A DNA stretch of 64,000 bases. It comes from Candidatus Geocrenenecus dongiae (GTDB lineage: Archaea > Thermoproteota > Nitrososphaeria_A > Caldarchaeales > Wolframiiraptoraceae). The notes beneath the pieces were generated by a model, which searched no databases, was not told the origin of the DNA, and saw nothing but the letters and a program-made list of their open reading frames with translations. A program made the translations under genes and the position numbers. Where the stretch lies: contig JALNLN010000009.1 in the NCBI GenBank assembly GCA_023267855.1, positions 1-64,000 of the forward strand. The letters are read 5' to 3'. Positions 1 through 10,017 of the stretch are shown here, piece by piece (position 1 is the stretch's first letter; every line of letters starts with the position of its first letter).

Positions 1-255
1 AAGTTCAACTTTTACAGTATTCTCTATTTCTTTCTGCTTCCATTCTTCAAGTTTCTGCTCAAAAGTCTTCGCCAGTTGCTCCCGCTCTTTCTCAAGTTTA
101 GCTACAGCCTCTTGAGTAAGCTGAAGCTGGATTTCAGCGACCTTACGTGAAAGCTCTATTTGGAAAACTTTCCTCACCTCTCTTAACTTTGTCAGAGTAA
201 TTATCAAAGCGATGAAGAGAAAGATTACTAATATCCAGGGGATCCATTCCAGCAA
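1..255 (-). CDS. Membrane-anchored coiled-coil protein, 3' part cut by the window edge
   Basis: This open frame runs off the left edge, so the ORF track omits it. From a TTG at 255 it reads LEWIPWILVIFLFIALIITL, a single N-terminal membrane segment, followed by a highly charged helix rich in E, K and Q that continues to the edge. The frame stays open upstream to about 325 without an ATG, so the start is uncertain. A membrane anchor plus coiled coil is how archaeal Holliday-junction-resolvase-like endonuclease proteins begin, but the catalytic part would lie outside the window, so that identity is only a guess. Confidence 0.45.
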   Translation of the reverse strand, partial: MLEWIPWILVIFLFIALIITLTKLREVRKVFQIELSRKVAEIQLQLTQEAVAKLEKEREQLAKTFEQKLEEWKQKEIENTVKVEL

Positions 256-496
256 GGTTTCTAGCCAGAATAAAGTTGAACCAACGTAGAGATAAGCTTT
301 ACGTAAAATGTTCTTCTATGATATGATAAAGATAAAAACTCCGACGATCTATGTAAAACCATAAAACATAATTTAAACATAACTGTTTAGAGAACATTTC
401 TCTTAGAAATTATTAGATAAATAACTCAACGATTGAGTACTAGAGAATATATGTGATTTAAAAATTCTTAGGTAACCTCACTCAATATAGAAAGAG

Positions 497-1822
497 ATGT
501 GGATGATGGAAAAATCATTTATCCTTTTCATGACCACACTATTATTTCTAATGAATATTGTAGGTATATTTGGTTTACATGATTTAGAAGAGACCAAAAT
601 AAATCGTATAATTATAGTACCTTATGATTACCAAACTATTCAAGAAGCTATTAGGTCGGCAAGTACAAACGATATCATATATGTGAAAAAAGGAATATAT
701 AAGGAGAACATAATAATTGATAAAACATTATGGTTAGTAGGTGAAGATCCAGAGAAAGTGATCATAGATGGGGGAGGTCGTGATTTCACTATAATTGTTA
801 AAGCAGAGAGAGTCATTATTACGAGGGTTACTATTACTGGAGGGGGTTTAAAAGAAGGATTAATAGGTAGAGGAATTGGTTTAGAGCTACATAGAGCTCA
901 TGGGTCAAGGATAATGAAGAATGTGATTAAAGAAAACAGGATGGGCATATACCTCCACTCTACGTATAATGCTGTCGTAGCAGACAATATCATAAAAGAT
1001 AATAGAGAAGGAGTATACTTATACAACTCGATTAATAACCATATATTAAACAACACTATCTCAGACAATGAATACTTTGCAATTCAATTATTTTTATCAA
1101 CTTTAAACAATCTAATGAATAACACTATATCTCGGAACAGTATAGGGATTTACTTTTATAGACACTCAACTGAAAATATGGTTAAACATAATAAGGTAAA
1201 AGATGGTGGAATCTTCATCATAGACTCAATAAATAACAAGTTCTTAGATAATATCTTAGAGAATAGAGGGTTATACATAACAGAATCAAGTAATAAAATT
1301 GAGAACAATATTCTTAATGGAAAACCATTAATTTATCTGGAGGAAGCATCAGACAGAGTAATTGAAGATGCTGGACAAGTCATACTCTTCAAGTGCAGTA
1401 ACATAACCTTAAGAAATCTAAGAATCGAGAAAGCTGGAATCGCAGTTATCCTGTGGAATACAAATTCTAGCAGGATAATAAATGGAACATTGAGTATGAA
1501 TGAAGTAGGCATATATCTTCATATATCATCTAATAATAACGTTACTGGTAACATCTTATCTAGCAATATCATAGGCATACGTACCTACATGTTAGAGAAT
1601 AGCATTATCTACGGAAACAAGATCATAGGTAATCGTTATGGGATAGTTTTAGAAGAATCATACGATAATCAAGTAATTAGAAATATGTTAGCCTACAATA
1701 TGAACTATGGGATGTTAATCCTCCATTCATCTAGAAATAGTATTAACAGTAACGAGTTCTATAATAACTCATTTAACATCTTCGCTTACAATTCAACTAT
1801 TGAAGATAATACTAAACAATAG
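497..1822 (+). CDS. Secreted NosD-like right-handed beta-helix protein
   Basis: The 441-residue product starts with a hydrophobic signal segment (about residues 5-25). It then carries the opening motif of pectate-lyase-like/NosD proteins, YQTIQEAI, followed by IIYVKKGIYKENIII. After that come many short repeats of the type N-x-I-x-x-N-x-x-G-I-Y-L, each likely one coil of a parallel beta-helix; two repeat blocks are separated near residue 280. Proteins of this fold act outside the cell, often binding polysaccharide or metal. No catalytic residues can be assigned, so enzymatic function is unknown. Three Met codons (497, 503, 506) are possible starts. It stands alone, with no operon partner. Confidence 0.7.
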   Translation: MWMMEKSFILFMTTLLFLMNIVGIFGLHDLEETKINRIIIVPYDYQTIQEAIRSASTNDIIYVKKGIYKENIIIDKTLWLVGEDPEKVIIDGGGRDFTIIVKAERVIITRVTITGGGLKEGLIGRGIGLELHRAHGSRIMKNVIKENRMGIYLHSTYNAVVADNIIKDNREGVYLYNSINNHILNNTISDNEYFAIQLFLSTLNNLMNNTISRNSIGIYFYRHSTENMVKHNKVKDGGIFIIDSINNKFLDNILENRGLYITESSNKIENNILNGKPLIYLEEASDRVIEDAGQVILFKCSNITLRNLRIEKAGIAVILWNTNSSRIINGTLSMNEVGIYLHISSNNNVTGNILSSNIIGIRTYMLENSIIYGNKIIGNRYGIVLEESYDNQVIRNMLAYNMNYGMLILHSSRNSINSNEFYNNSFNIFAYNSTIEDNTKQ

Positions 1823-1842
1823 AATGCTGAGACTTGTTTTGA

Positions 1843-3153
1843 TCAACCGGTAGCTACTTCTCTTACAGATTCTTCTAAGATATCTAATGCTTTTGAGAGT
1901 AGTTCTTCTTCGATTGTTAGTGGTGGGTGTAGTCTTATTACGTTTAAGTGGAGACCTGCCCGTAATAGTAGTAAGCCTTTCTCTCTCGCTTTACTAATCA
2001 CATTGAGAGTTTCTTCTACTGCGGGTTCTTTTGTTTTACGATCTTTAACTAATTCTATTGCTTGCATTACACCAAGCCCTCTAACATCACCTATCAAATC
2101 ATACTTTTCATACATCTCGTTAAGCCTCTTTCTAATTATCTGTCCTAAAACTTTAGATCTCTCTGATAGCTTATCTCTCAGCATTATCTCTACGACTTTT
2201 AATGCTACTGCGCAGGATACAGGGTTACCTCCATAAGTTCCTCCGAAACTTCCAGGATAAGTTTTCTCCATTACATCTTTTCTACCTACTATGGCTGAGA
2301 GGGGTAGACCATTAGCTATAGCTTTTGCAGTAACCATGATATCTGGCTCTACATCGTAGTGTTCTATAGCCCACATCTTTCCAGTCCTACACCATCCACA
2401 CTGGACTTCGTCGTCAATAAGTAGTATAGAATGTTTTTCGCAGAAGTTCTTAAGTTCTTTTACGTATTCTCCTGGAGCTACTACGAATCCACCTTCACCT
2501 TGAACCATCTCTATCAATACTCCTGCAATTCTTTCTGGAGGCACTCTACTATGAATAAACCACTTCTCAAGATACTCTAAACATGTTAATCCACATCCAG
2601 GATACTCTTGTTTAAATGGGCATCTATAACAATATGGGTATGGAATAAACTCTACTCCGGGTACCAGTGGGTCGAAACCAACTTTGTAAGGTTTATATTT
2701 TCCAGTAGCTGATAAAGCGTATCCATATGTTCCCCTACCGTGAAATGAGTTCTCGTATGAAACTATGTATGTTCTACCAGTAACTTGTCTAGCAATCTTT
2801 ATTGCATTCTCAACAGCTTCTGAACCACTATTCTGTAAGAGTACTTGTTTCTCAGAATTACCAGGAGCTATTTCAGCAAGCTTCCGAGCAAGTTCTATGT
2901 ATGGTCTATAACTTACAACCATAAAACACATATGCCAAAGTTTCTTCAATTGTTCTATTGCAGTATCTACCAGCTCACGGTTTGCATGACCTAGACTGGT
3001 TACGCCTATACCACAAGTAAAATCAATATAACTTCTACCATTAACATCATATAAAACAGCGTTCTCACCCTTCTCCACAACTATTGGATGGAACAGAGCA
3101 ACACCTTTCATAACATACTTTTCACGTAAACTTAAATAATCTTCACAACCCAT
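1843..3153 (-). CDS. Class III PLP-dependent aminotransferase (GabT/acetylornithine type)
   Basis: This 436-residue fold-type I enzyme probably transfers the amino group of an omega-amino acid (4-aminobutyrate, ornithine or acetylornithine) to 2-oxoglutarate, or racemises an amino acid. Visible features are NSGSEAVENAIKIAR (cofactor phosphate region), SFHGRGTYG, the metal-like aspartate stretch LLIDDEVQCG, and the PLP lysine in TAKAIANGLPLSA. A cysteine-rich insert (CYRCPF ... CGLTCLE, about residues 168-190) matches a subgroup of archaeal and actinobacterial GabT-like proteins and may bind metal. The substrate cannot be fixed from sequence. It is monocistronic and convergent with the NosD-like gene. 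Confidence 0.82.
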   Translation of the reverse strand: MGCEDYLSLREKYVMKGVALFHPIVVEKGENAVLYDVNGRSYIDFTCGIGVTSLGHANRELVDTAIEQLKKLWHMCFMVVSYRPYIELARKLAEIAPGNSEKQVLLQNSGSEAVENAIKIARQVTGRTYIVSYENSFHGRGTYGYALSATGKYKPYKVGFDPLVPGVEFIPYPYCYRCPFKQEYPGCGLTCLEYLEKWFIHSRVPPERIAGVLIEMVQGEGGFVVAPGEYVKELKNFCEKHSILLIDDEVQCGWCRTGKMWAIEHYDVEPDIMVTAKAIANGLPLSAIVGRKDVMEKTYPGSFGGTYGGNPVSCAVALKVVEIMLRDKLSERSKVLGQIIRKRLNEMYEKYDLIGDVRGLGVMQAIELVKDRKTKEPAVEETLNVISKAREKGLLLLRAGLHLNVIRLHPPLTIEEELLSKALDILEESVREVATG

Positions 3154-3352
3154 ACCATTATGAAAATTAAAGCGGGATATTAACTTTATAAGAATAAGAG
3201 ATAGAATGATTGTTCATCCATTCAGAATTTATCAGAATTAATCGAGATTTCCGAATAATTCATCATTATTTCTTTTATGAATTTTAGCCTTAATTATTAG
3301 GTGTTTTCTCATATATTTTTAGGAAATGATGGAGAATGTGGGGTAACTTATT

Positions 3353-4450
3353 ATGGGTAGAGTTTTTTGGGTTGTTATGGTAGTGTTAATTATACTGTTA
3401 TCTATGGCTAACATCTATACCTACATGGTATTCAGTCGTGAGAACTTAGAGTTGAAGAACAAGTATATGTTGAAACTCGATGAGTATAGTAATCTAGAAA
3501 GAAGTTATTCGTCTCTACAGGACATATATAAACAGTTAAAGGAAGAAAATGAAAAGCTAGTTAAATTGAATGAAAATCTAACGTTAAGAACTTCAGAAGC
3601 AGAAGCGAGATTTCAACGTCTCATCAATAGTTACAATGAGGTTCTCAAAGCTAATAAAGATCTAGCCCAAGTACTAGAATTCATTGCTAACAAGCTCATC
3701 GTACCATGCAATTACACGGTTGTAGGTGGATCACCATGCATAAACTATAGTTTCACATTAATGGGGTTCTATGAATTCTTAGAAAAATACATTTATGCAT
3801 ATGATGAAGAAATGGTGAAGTACGTGTATAACATTACAGGTGGATGGGATGGAACTGAGGAAGACTTCCAATCTGATCTGTACAGGATATATGAAGCGTG
3901 GAGAAATGATTTTAGCTATGTATCACCATCACCAGCCCAGGAAAATCTCACATTCATAATGGTGGGTACATGGTGGTATTCACAAACAGAAGTAGGAGAC
4001 CACTTTTTGAAAGAAGTAAGACATTATGGTATAACTAATTCTACGGTTTGGAGTGCTCAGGTAAGCTTTCAGCGTAAGGCAGGCACATGCTGGGATTATG
4101 CAACAGTTTTAGTAACCTTGTATTATGTATACTATGATATTGTTGGAAGGAATCTACCAACTGGATACCTGTCTATAGGCTTCATGGATAAAGGAGGTCA
4201 TCATGGATGTGTGATTATAAAAGAACATGGAGATAGAGTAGCGATTATAGACTGGGATGTAATAACTAGAGAAGGAAATAAAATAATATTCCTACCGTTT
4301 GAGGAAGCAAAGAAACTACATGAAGAATATTGGAGCTCCGCTATCAGTTATGATGGCATCTTTATGAGAACAGCAACATCCCCTTATCTAATAAAAAACT
4401 TTTCTTCAAATGAAGAATTCTACAATTGGCTCATACAAGAATTCAATTAA
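3353..4450 (+). CDS. Membrane-anchored transglutaminase-like protein
   Basis: Residues 4-26 form a membrane anchor and about 30-110 a coiled coil. The C-terminal part resembles a transglutaminase-like/papain-type domain: a cysteine in GTCWDYATVLVTLYY (about residue 248), a histidine in GGHHGCVIIKEH (about 285) and an aspartate in AIIDWDV (about 302). These could form the Cys-His-Asp triad. The orientation suggests the enzyme domain is outside the cell, acting as a protease or peptide-modifying enzyme. An AT-rich leader with a stretch resembling a TATA element (near 3310-3320) precedes it. Family assignment is reasonably sure; the substrate is unknown. Confidence 0.68.
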   Translation: MGRVFWVVMVVLIILLSMANIYTYMVFSRENLELKNKYMLKLDEYSNLERSYSSLQDIYKQLKEENEKLVKLNENLTLRTSEAEARFQRLINSYNEVLKANKDLAQVLEFIANKLIVPCNYTVVGGSPCINYSFTLMGFYEFLEKYIYAYDEEMVKYVYNITGGWDGTEEDFQSDLYRIYEAWRNDFSYVSPSPAQENLTFIMVGTWWYSQTEVGDHFLKEVRHYGITNSTVWSAQVSFQRKAGTCWDYATVLVTLYYVYYDIVGRNLPTGYLSIGFMDKGGHHGCVIIKEHGDRVAIIDWDVITREGNKIIFLPFEEAKKLHEEYWSSAISYDGIFMRTATSPYLIKNFSSNEEFYNWLIQEFN

Positions 4451-4795
4451 CCTTCAACCAAATAAAAATTTATGAAACGGTAGTTAGAGTGGATATTTTA
4501 AAGTAGATTGTTGAAGTTAAGATAAATAACGAATTAGGAAGAAAGATGTAAAGGTAGTAGTTATTATCAATACATGCATCTTGGCCAAATGAATTATTCT
4601 CTTAAATTCCAAGAACACTACTCAACTCTCGACATTTTCACTAACTTACTCTTCTCTATTTTTACTAGATGAAAATTCTTAAGAAACAACGTCTATAATA
4701 ATCTATAGTACTATGTACATACAAATGGAAGAGAACTAATCAATATTAAGTACTCACTATAATGTTTATATATAGTTAATTCTCTTTTTAGAGCT
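4451..4795. other. Intergenic region, promoter only
   Basis: These 345 bases between the transglutaminase-like gene and the TRAP transporter are very AT-rich and have no long open frame on either strand. The only feature supported is the TATA box at the right end. No tRNA-like or GC-rich structured segment was seen. Confidence 0.6.
4765..4774 (+). promoter_or_regulatory. TATA box of the TRAP transporter operon
   Basis: The sequence tttatatata is centred about 26 nt before the ATG at 4796. This is the spacing expected for an archaeal leaderless transcript starting at or next to the start codon. Confidence 0.65.
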
Positions 4796-5974
4796 ATGAG
4801 AAATATGTTAAAAAGGTGTTTTCCGGTAATTCCTAGTAGGGGTAGAAATGCGATTTCGAAAGGAGCTGTAGTTGCGATTGTGGTAGTGCTTATTATTGCT
4901 GTTGTGGGAGCAGTTATTTATTCTATTACTGCACCGCCACCAGCTCCAACTCCTACTATACTTACCACTACTATCGTTACCACTGTTTCAACTCCTGCTC
5001 CAACTCCGATACTGACTACACAGGTAGTTGTTACTACTGTAACAGCTCCTGTAACTATTGTTACTACTCCTGCGACACCTGAGTTAATTAAACTTACTAT
5101 AGTATCTGCAAGTACTGGTGGAGGTGGATACCTAAGTACTTCAGCAATAATATCGGCTATAGGGTATCTAGAAAACATAGTGTTAGTTCATCAAGCTGGA
5201 GCTGGAACACTTGGAATCTCCCTGCTCGCAGAAGGTAAGTGTGATATCGGGTTAGGATATACAGGAGATGCTATCGAGCTATATCAAAAAGGATTTAAGA
5301 ATATACGTGTAATGTTCCCTGTAGGAGTTTATCCAGGACAGTTATTTACTAGAGCTGATTCAGATATTAAGAGTTGGAGAGATCTTAACGGGAAGGCGAT
5401 AAGTATCGGTAGCCCAGCATTTGTAGCTAACAAGATGTTTAAAGAGATAATGAAGGTGCTGGATATCAAACCGAGAGAAGTTAAAGAACTAGGACATGAA
5501 GATTCATTCAATCTCTTGGTTACAGGGGCGATTGACGCCTATTTCCTGACAGCATTACCTAACCCAACTGCACAAGAGATAGCTATGAGATTCCCCCTCA
5601 AAATAGTACCACCATCTCCAGAAGAACTCGCAATAATTAAGGAGAAGCTTCCACAATTCCCAATATTTAAAGTAGATGTTAGTAAAGGAAAAGTTTACCA
5701 AGGAATAGACTTGGTCTATGAGTCGCCTAGTGATTTCGGCTGGCTATTTGGAACCGATAAAATACCTCAGGAGATAGGTTACAAGCTGTTTAAAGCATAC
5801 TGGGAGAACAGAGCTTCAGTAGCAGCGAAACTTTATCCACAGCACGGATGGTGGACTCTTGGAACGATGCTTGAAACAGGTGGAATACCACTACACGCTG
5901 GAGTCGTTCAATTCTTACTAGAGAAGAATGTAACAGTTCCACAGAACCTGATACCTCCAGAATTCAAAGGTTAA
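4796..5974 (+). CDS. TAXI-family TRAP transporter solute-binding protein
   Basis: This 392-residue extracellular receptor likely captures a dicarboxylate or similar solute for the membrane subunit encoded next. The N-terminus is not a normal Sec signal. A charged stretch ending in SKG is followed by an uninterrupted hydrophobic helix, which fits an archaeal class III (pilin-type) signal processed by a PibD/FlaK-type peptidase. Residues about 45-95 are Pro/Thr/Val-rich, a likely glycosylated linker. The TAXI domain follows, with SASTGGGGYLSTSAI and the receptor motif LAEGKCDIGLGYTGDA. The TATA box position supports a leaderless start at 4796. The ligand is unknown. Confidence 0.85.
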   Translation: MRNMLKRCFPVIPSRGRNAISKGAVVAIVVVLIIAVVGAVIYSITAPPPAPTPTILTTTIVTTVSTPAPTPILTTQVVVTTVTAPVTIVTTPATPELIKLTIVSASTGGGGYLSTSAIISAIGYLENIVLVHQAGAGTLGISLLAEGKCDIGLGYTGDAIELYQKGFKNIRVMFPVGVYPGQLFTRADSDIKSWRDLNGKAISIGSPAFVANKMFKEIMKVLDIKPREVKELGHEDSFNLLVTGAIDAYFLTALPNPTAQEIAMRFPLKIVPPSPEELAIIKEKLPQFPIFKVDVSKGKVYQGIDLVYESPSDFGWLFGTDKIPQEIGYKLFKAYWENRASVAAKLYPQHGWWTLGTMLETGGIPLHAGVVQFLLEKNVTVPQNLIPPEFKG

Positions 5975-5997
5975 CCATTCTATTCTTTTCTAATTTT

Positions 5998-7977
5998 TTG
6001 ATTGGTGATATGTGGATGTCTTCTGAGAGAGTAGGTCTTGAAAAGAAGATTCATAGAATTTTGTCATTCATACTTGTCTTGACGATAATCGTTATTCTAT
6101 CTGGAGTTTTATCATTACTTTATATTACCAATGAGTATTTCATACCTGTTGCATTAGCTTTAGTATTCCTACTAGCTTTCCAACTCTATCCTTCAGGCCC
6201 CCACAGCAATAAGAAATATCTCCTCCTAGATTGGAGTTTGGGTCTCATAGGATTTATCATAACAATCTATGGGGTGCTCGCTGTAGATATTTCTCGTAGA
6301 CTGCCTAGAGTTGGCTTATACATGCCTTTCCACGAAATAGTCTTCGGCATAATTATAATGATCCTCCTACTAGAATTGGTGAGAAGAGCTTTTGGCGTTA
6401 CATTTATGGGGCTTCTACTTGGCTTCCTAGCGTACCTATTCATTGGCCCCTACATACCAGTTGAGTGGACACATAAACATATAGATCTAGAATACTTCTT
6501 CCACTTCTTCTATCTTGGAAGTACCTATTACGGAGCAAGTGAAGGGGTTTTTGGACGTCTAGCAGTACTAGCGATAACTGTTATCGCAGGATTCCTAATC
6601 TTCGGTGCAGTGATGGAGGGAACCAAAATATCAGATTTCCTGATAAAAATGTTTACATCGCTAACTGGATGGATGATTGGAGGTGTTGGAAAAGCAACAA
6701 TATGGGCTAGCATACTTTTCGGAACAATAACGGGGAGTGCTGCAGCTGAAGCTGCTGCTATAGGTTCTGTTACTATACCAGCTTTAATTAGAAGTGGTTT
6801 TCCACCGAATATTGTTGCAGGGATTGAGGGAGCGGCCGGTACTGGAGGAGATCTGGTTCCACCGATAATGGGCGCTGGAACCTTCATAATAGCTGAAGCA
6901 CTTGGTAGAAGGTATATCGAGATAGCTATAGCGGCTACAATTCCATCGCTACTCTTCATGTTCGCACTATACATGTCGATACATTACTATGCGATGAAGC
7001 ATAAGATTGGAGGTCTACCTAGACATGAGCTACCACGTTTTAGAGACGTGATGAAAGAGGGGGGCCACCTCTTGCTACCACTCATATTCTTGATATTGTT
7101 TCTACTCTGGTTGCCTAGTCTCAGTTTAGCGGCTTTCCTAAGTATAATCATAGCGCTAGTAATCCCAAATATTGTGAAAACTACTAGAGTTAATTACAGA
7201 ACTGTACTAGAGAAACTGATCGAAGCTGCTAAAACAATTATAATGATATCTATCATAATTATTGCATGTGATATAGCGAATGCTGTTCTTGTTCAAACTG
7301 GTTTAGGCTTAACAATTACAAGAATTTTAACAATGCTAGTTAAAGAGAACCCATTAGCTGGACTTGGTCTCACAGCTGCAGGTGATTGGGTAATCGGCTT
7401 AATACTTCCTACTACAGCATGCTATATTCTATCAGCTGCCTTATTCGCACCACCTCTCATAGCTGGTGGATTCGACCCTCTCGCAGTCCATCTATTCATA
7501 TACTATTTTGCTATGATGGCACCTCTAACACCGCCTGTTGCTATTCCAGTGTTTGTCGCATGTAGTATTGCTGAGAGAGCAGGTTATAAAACAGATTTCT
7601 GGAAAGCAATGTGGTATGGTACGGCTTTCGGAGCTCTAGGATATATTATTCCATTCGTTTTCATGTTTGATCCCTCATTACTAATACTGGGTGCTGAGCC
7701 CGGTTTAAAGTTGGGTTACGATGTAGTACAGATACTGGCTAGAACACTCTTTACAGGATTTGCAACACTTCTCTTAGTTGCAACAATTTTCGGATTCTAT
7801 GTAAAACCATTGAATATCTTTGAAAGAATAATCACTGGCGTAGCTTCAGCTCTATTATACATTCCAGATCTAACATATACATGGAACTTTATTGGATGTG
7901 CTGTAGGTTTAGCTACCTACCTGTATCTTAAAATTGTAGCTAAGCCGAAATTGATAACTAGGATACCAGCTTCTTGA
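5998..7977 (+). CDS. TRAP transporter fused permease (DctQM-type)
   Basis: The roughly 650-residue polytopic membrane protein fuses the small and large TRAP permease domains, as is usual with TAXI receptors. It works as a secondary transporter driven by an ion gradient. Motifs include GSAAAEAAAIGSVTIPALIRSG and GGDLVPPIMGAG, typical of the large (M) domain. The ORF track begins at TTG 5998. However, GGTGAT at 6004-6009 is spaced correctly for the ATG at 6016, making that the more likely start. It sits 23 nt after the receptor gene, so the two are cotranscribed. Confidence 0.87.
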   Translation: MIGDMWMSSERVGLEKKIHRILSFILVLTIIVILSGVLSLLYITNEYFIPVALALVFLLAFQLYPSGPHSNKKYLLLDWSLGLIGFIITIYGVLAVDISRRLPRVGLYMPFHEIVFGIIIMILLLELVRRAFGVTFMGLLLGFLAYLFIGPYIPVEWTHKHIDLEYFFHFFYLGSTYYGASEGVFGRLAVLAITVIAGFLIFGAVMEGTKISDFLIKMFTSLTGWMIGGVGKATIWASILFGTITGSAAAEAAAIGSVTIPALIRSGFPPNIVAGIEGAAGTGGDLVPPIMGAGTFIIAEALGRRYIEIAIAATIPSLLFMFALYMSIHYYAMKHKIGGLPRHELPRFRDVMKEGGHLLLPLIFLILFLLWLPSLSLAAFLSIIIALVIPNIVKTTRVNYRTVLEKLIEAAKTIIMISIIIIACDIANAVLVQTGLGLTITRILTMLVKENPLAGLGLTAAGDWVIGLILPTTACYILSAALFAPPLIAGGFDPLAVHLFIYYFAMMAPLTPPVAIPVFVACSIAERAGYKTDFWKAMWYGTAFGALGYIIPFVFMFDPSLLILGAEPGLKLGYDVVQILARTLFTGFATLLLVATIFGFYVKPLNIFERIITGVASALLYIPDLTYTWNFIGCAVGLATYLYLKIVAKPKLITRIPAS

Positions 7978-8039
7978 AAGAGGTTTTCAACTCTACCTTA
8001 AATTTTTCTGAATTTGATGCTGTTTCTTTTTAGTTATCT

Positions 8040-9161
8040 TTATTCTATGTAGTATGCAGTGCCTGACATAAGCTTTCTTGCAGTTCTACCTATAGTTGCG
8101 GTTTCGATGACTGTTTCTTCATTGATCTGCTTAGTCTTTATTTTTACATCTATTAAGCCTTTTGGATGACCTATCACCACAAGTTCACCACGGTCTTCTG
8201 ATAATTCATTTACTATGGTTCCAGGAATTTTTGCTGCAGAAGCTGTACATATAGCTCCTGTAACAGGATAGGCGTGATGCATTTGCTGTAGTGAAAAGAG
8301 TCTAGCTAGAACTGTGTAATCTTCCTTCTTTACGATCTTCCCCTGCACGGTAACATAATCTTCTTTTTCACTCACTACCGCTATGAAGGGGAAGTGTGGG
8401 CTCTTGACTGTTGCTTCTTCTGCCTTCTCTACAAGTCCACACATTTCTGCAGCCTTCGATCTTATCTTCTCAAGTTTCTCTAGAATTTTCTTATCTACTT
8501 GATTAGGCAACTCTGTGCCCTTCAGCCCGACGTCTTCCGCTCTCAAAAATACTGCTGGATTGGCAGCATCCACTATACTTACTTCTATCTCTCTTCCATC
8601 TACTACTATTACTTCTTTCTTCTTTCCAGTAGGTAGTAACCCTCTGGTCGTAGTTCCTCCAGGATCATGCCATACTAGGTCTATTCTACTTCCAGGCCTT
8701 GGAACACCGTCTATCATGTAATCTCCATTATAAACTATCTGACCATTCTTCACAGGTATCACTACGTCAATCCTCTTATTTGTGTTAACATTATACATTC
8801 TAACTACTGTTAGTGGTTCTGTAGGTTTTATGAGACCGGACTCGATTGCAAAACATCCAACAGCGGTCGTTAAGTTACCACAGTTTCCAGTCCAATCTAT
8901 GTGCCATTCTTCAATACCTACTTGACCAAACAAGTATTCAACATCTACATCACTTCTACTACTCTTCCACACGATCATAACTTTACTAGCTACTGTTCTT
9001 GAACCACCCAGTCCGTCTATCTGGAAAGGATCACCACTTCCAAAAATCTTCAAGATCACTTCATCTCTAATCTTCGGATCGCTAGGCAGATCTTCTCTCT
9101 TAAAGAATACGCCTTTACTAGTTCCACCCCTCATCAAAATACATGGAATACCTTTCAACAA
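8040..9161 (-). CDS. PrpF-like isomerase (methylaconitate/oxalomesaconate isomerase family)
   Basis: The 373-residue protein belongs to the PrpF/DUF453 family with a diaminopimelate-epimerase fold. Its start, PCILMRGGTSKGVFF, is the family signature, and GGSRTVASKVMIV and DWTGNCGNLTTAVGCFA are further conserved blocks. The conserved cysteine in NCGN and the lysine in TSKG are candidate catalytic residues. Family members shift double bonds in methylaconitate, methylitaconate or oxalomesaconate. It follows sdhB by 58 nt on the same strand, so it may be cotranscribed with succinate dehydrogenase, which fits C4/C5 dicarboxylate or propionate metabolism. The exact substrate is not determined. Confidence 0.82.
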   Translation of the reverse strand: MLKGIPCILMRGGTSKGVFFKREDLPSDPKIRDEVILKIFGSGDPFQIDGLGGSRTVASKVMIVWKSSRSDVDVEYLFGQVGIEEWHIDWTGNCGNLTTAVGCFAIESGLIKPTEPLTVVRMYNVNTNKRIDVVIPVKNGQIVYNGDYMIDGVPRPGSRIDLVWHDPGGTTTRGLLPTGKKKEVIVVDGREIEVSIVDAANPAVFLRAEDVGLKGTELPNQVDKKILEKLEKIRSKAAEMCGLVEKAEEATVKSPHFPFIAVVSEKEDYVTVQGKIVKKEDYTVLARLFSLQQMHHAYPVTGAICTASAAKIPGTIVNELSEDRGELVVIGHPKGLIDVKIKTKQINEETVIETATIGRTARKLMSGTAYYIE

Positions 9162-9219
9162 TTAAAATCAACCTCAGCAAACACACATAAACACACTAAT
9201 ATTTAATGTTGAACGATTA

Positions 9220-10017
9220 TTATTGTAGAATCTTGGAAGTTGGAGAAGATAAAAATTTTCTAATATTTATCTCAGGCTTTTCATATCGTGTTATCAGCAG
9301 TACGTTTTTGAAATACTCTTTCTTTAGTTTCTGAATACATTCTGCAACTTCTATGTTCTCTGGACACACTCTGCTACATGAACGTATATAGTGGCAACTA
9401 ATTATGCCTTTACCATTCCCTACAGTTTTCTCTATCAACGATTCCTTCATACCGATTCTAGGATCTAAGTAGTATCTGTACATGCTGAGGAGCACATATG
9501 GTCCTAGAAATTCATCGTTGAATGATACCGTCGGGCATGCGGCCATACATAATCCACAATTAATACATCTTGCATAAACACTAATTTTTTCTTGAACTTT
9601 AGGTGGTATTATGAATTCTCCTCGAGGAGATATTAATTCATCAAATTCACAGTTTATCTTTAAGAGAGGTTGAATCTTATAGTATTTCTTGAACATAAAT
9701 TCTTCTTGATCAACTACGAGATCTTTGATAACTGGGAAGTTGTAGAGTGGACGTATTATTATCTTATCCTTTTTTAGAGATAGTACCTCAGTTTGACATG
9801 CTAAAACAGGTTTTCCATTTACAACAACACCACATGAACCACAAGATCCCATTTCACATTGATATCGGAAAGCTAGGCTACCATCTATATTCTTCTTGAC
9901 GTATTTTAGAATATCTAGTATCGTAGTGCCTTTAGTAACTTCAACTTCAGCGTCCAGAAACTTCTTTATCTGAGGTCTATATATTCTAATTAATACTTTC
10001 TTTCCACGGGCTTCCAT
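9220..10017 (-). CDS. sdhB: Succinate dehydrogenase/fumarate reductase iron-sulfur subunit
   Basis: This 265-residue electron-transfer subunit links the flavoprotein to the membrane anchor. The N-terminal ferredoxin domain has CEMGSCGSCG plus a later C for the [2Fe-2S] centre. The C-terminal domain has CINCGLCMAACP ([4Fe-4S]) and CHYIRSCSRVCPE with the remaining ligands for the second and third clusters. It overlaps the end of sdhA by 28 nt, so translation is coupled. Whether the complex oxidises succinate or reduces fumarate in vivo cannot be read from the sequence. Confidence 0.92.
   Translation of the reverse strand: MEARGKKVLIRIYRPQIKKFLDAEVEVTKGTTILDILKYVKKNIDGSLAFRYQCEMGSCGSCGVVVNGKPVLACQTEVLSLKKDKIIIRPLYNFPVIKDLVVDQEEFMFKKYYKIQPLLKINCEFDELISPRGEFIIPPKVQEKISVYARCINCGLCMAACPTVSFNDEFLGPYVLLSMYRYYLDPRIGMKESLIEKTVGNGKGIISCHYIRSCSRVCPENIEVAECIQKLKKEYFKNVLLITRYEKPEINIRKFLSSPTSKILQ

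Noticed and set aside
6528-6974. 148-aa minus-strand ORF inside the TRAP permease
   Set aside because: It is antisense to the conserved GSAAAEAAAIG region, and its Ala/Pro-rich sequence is what reading that region backwards produces.
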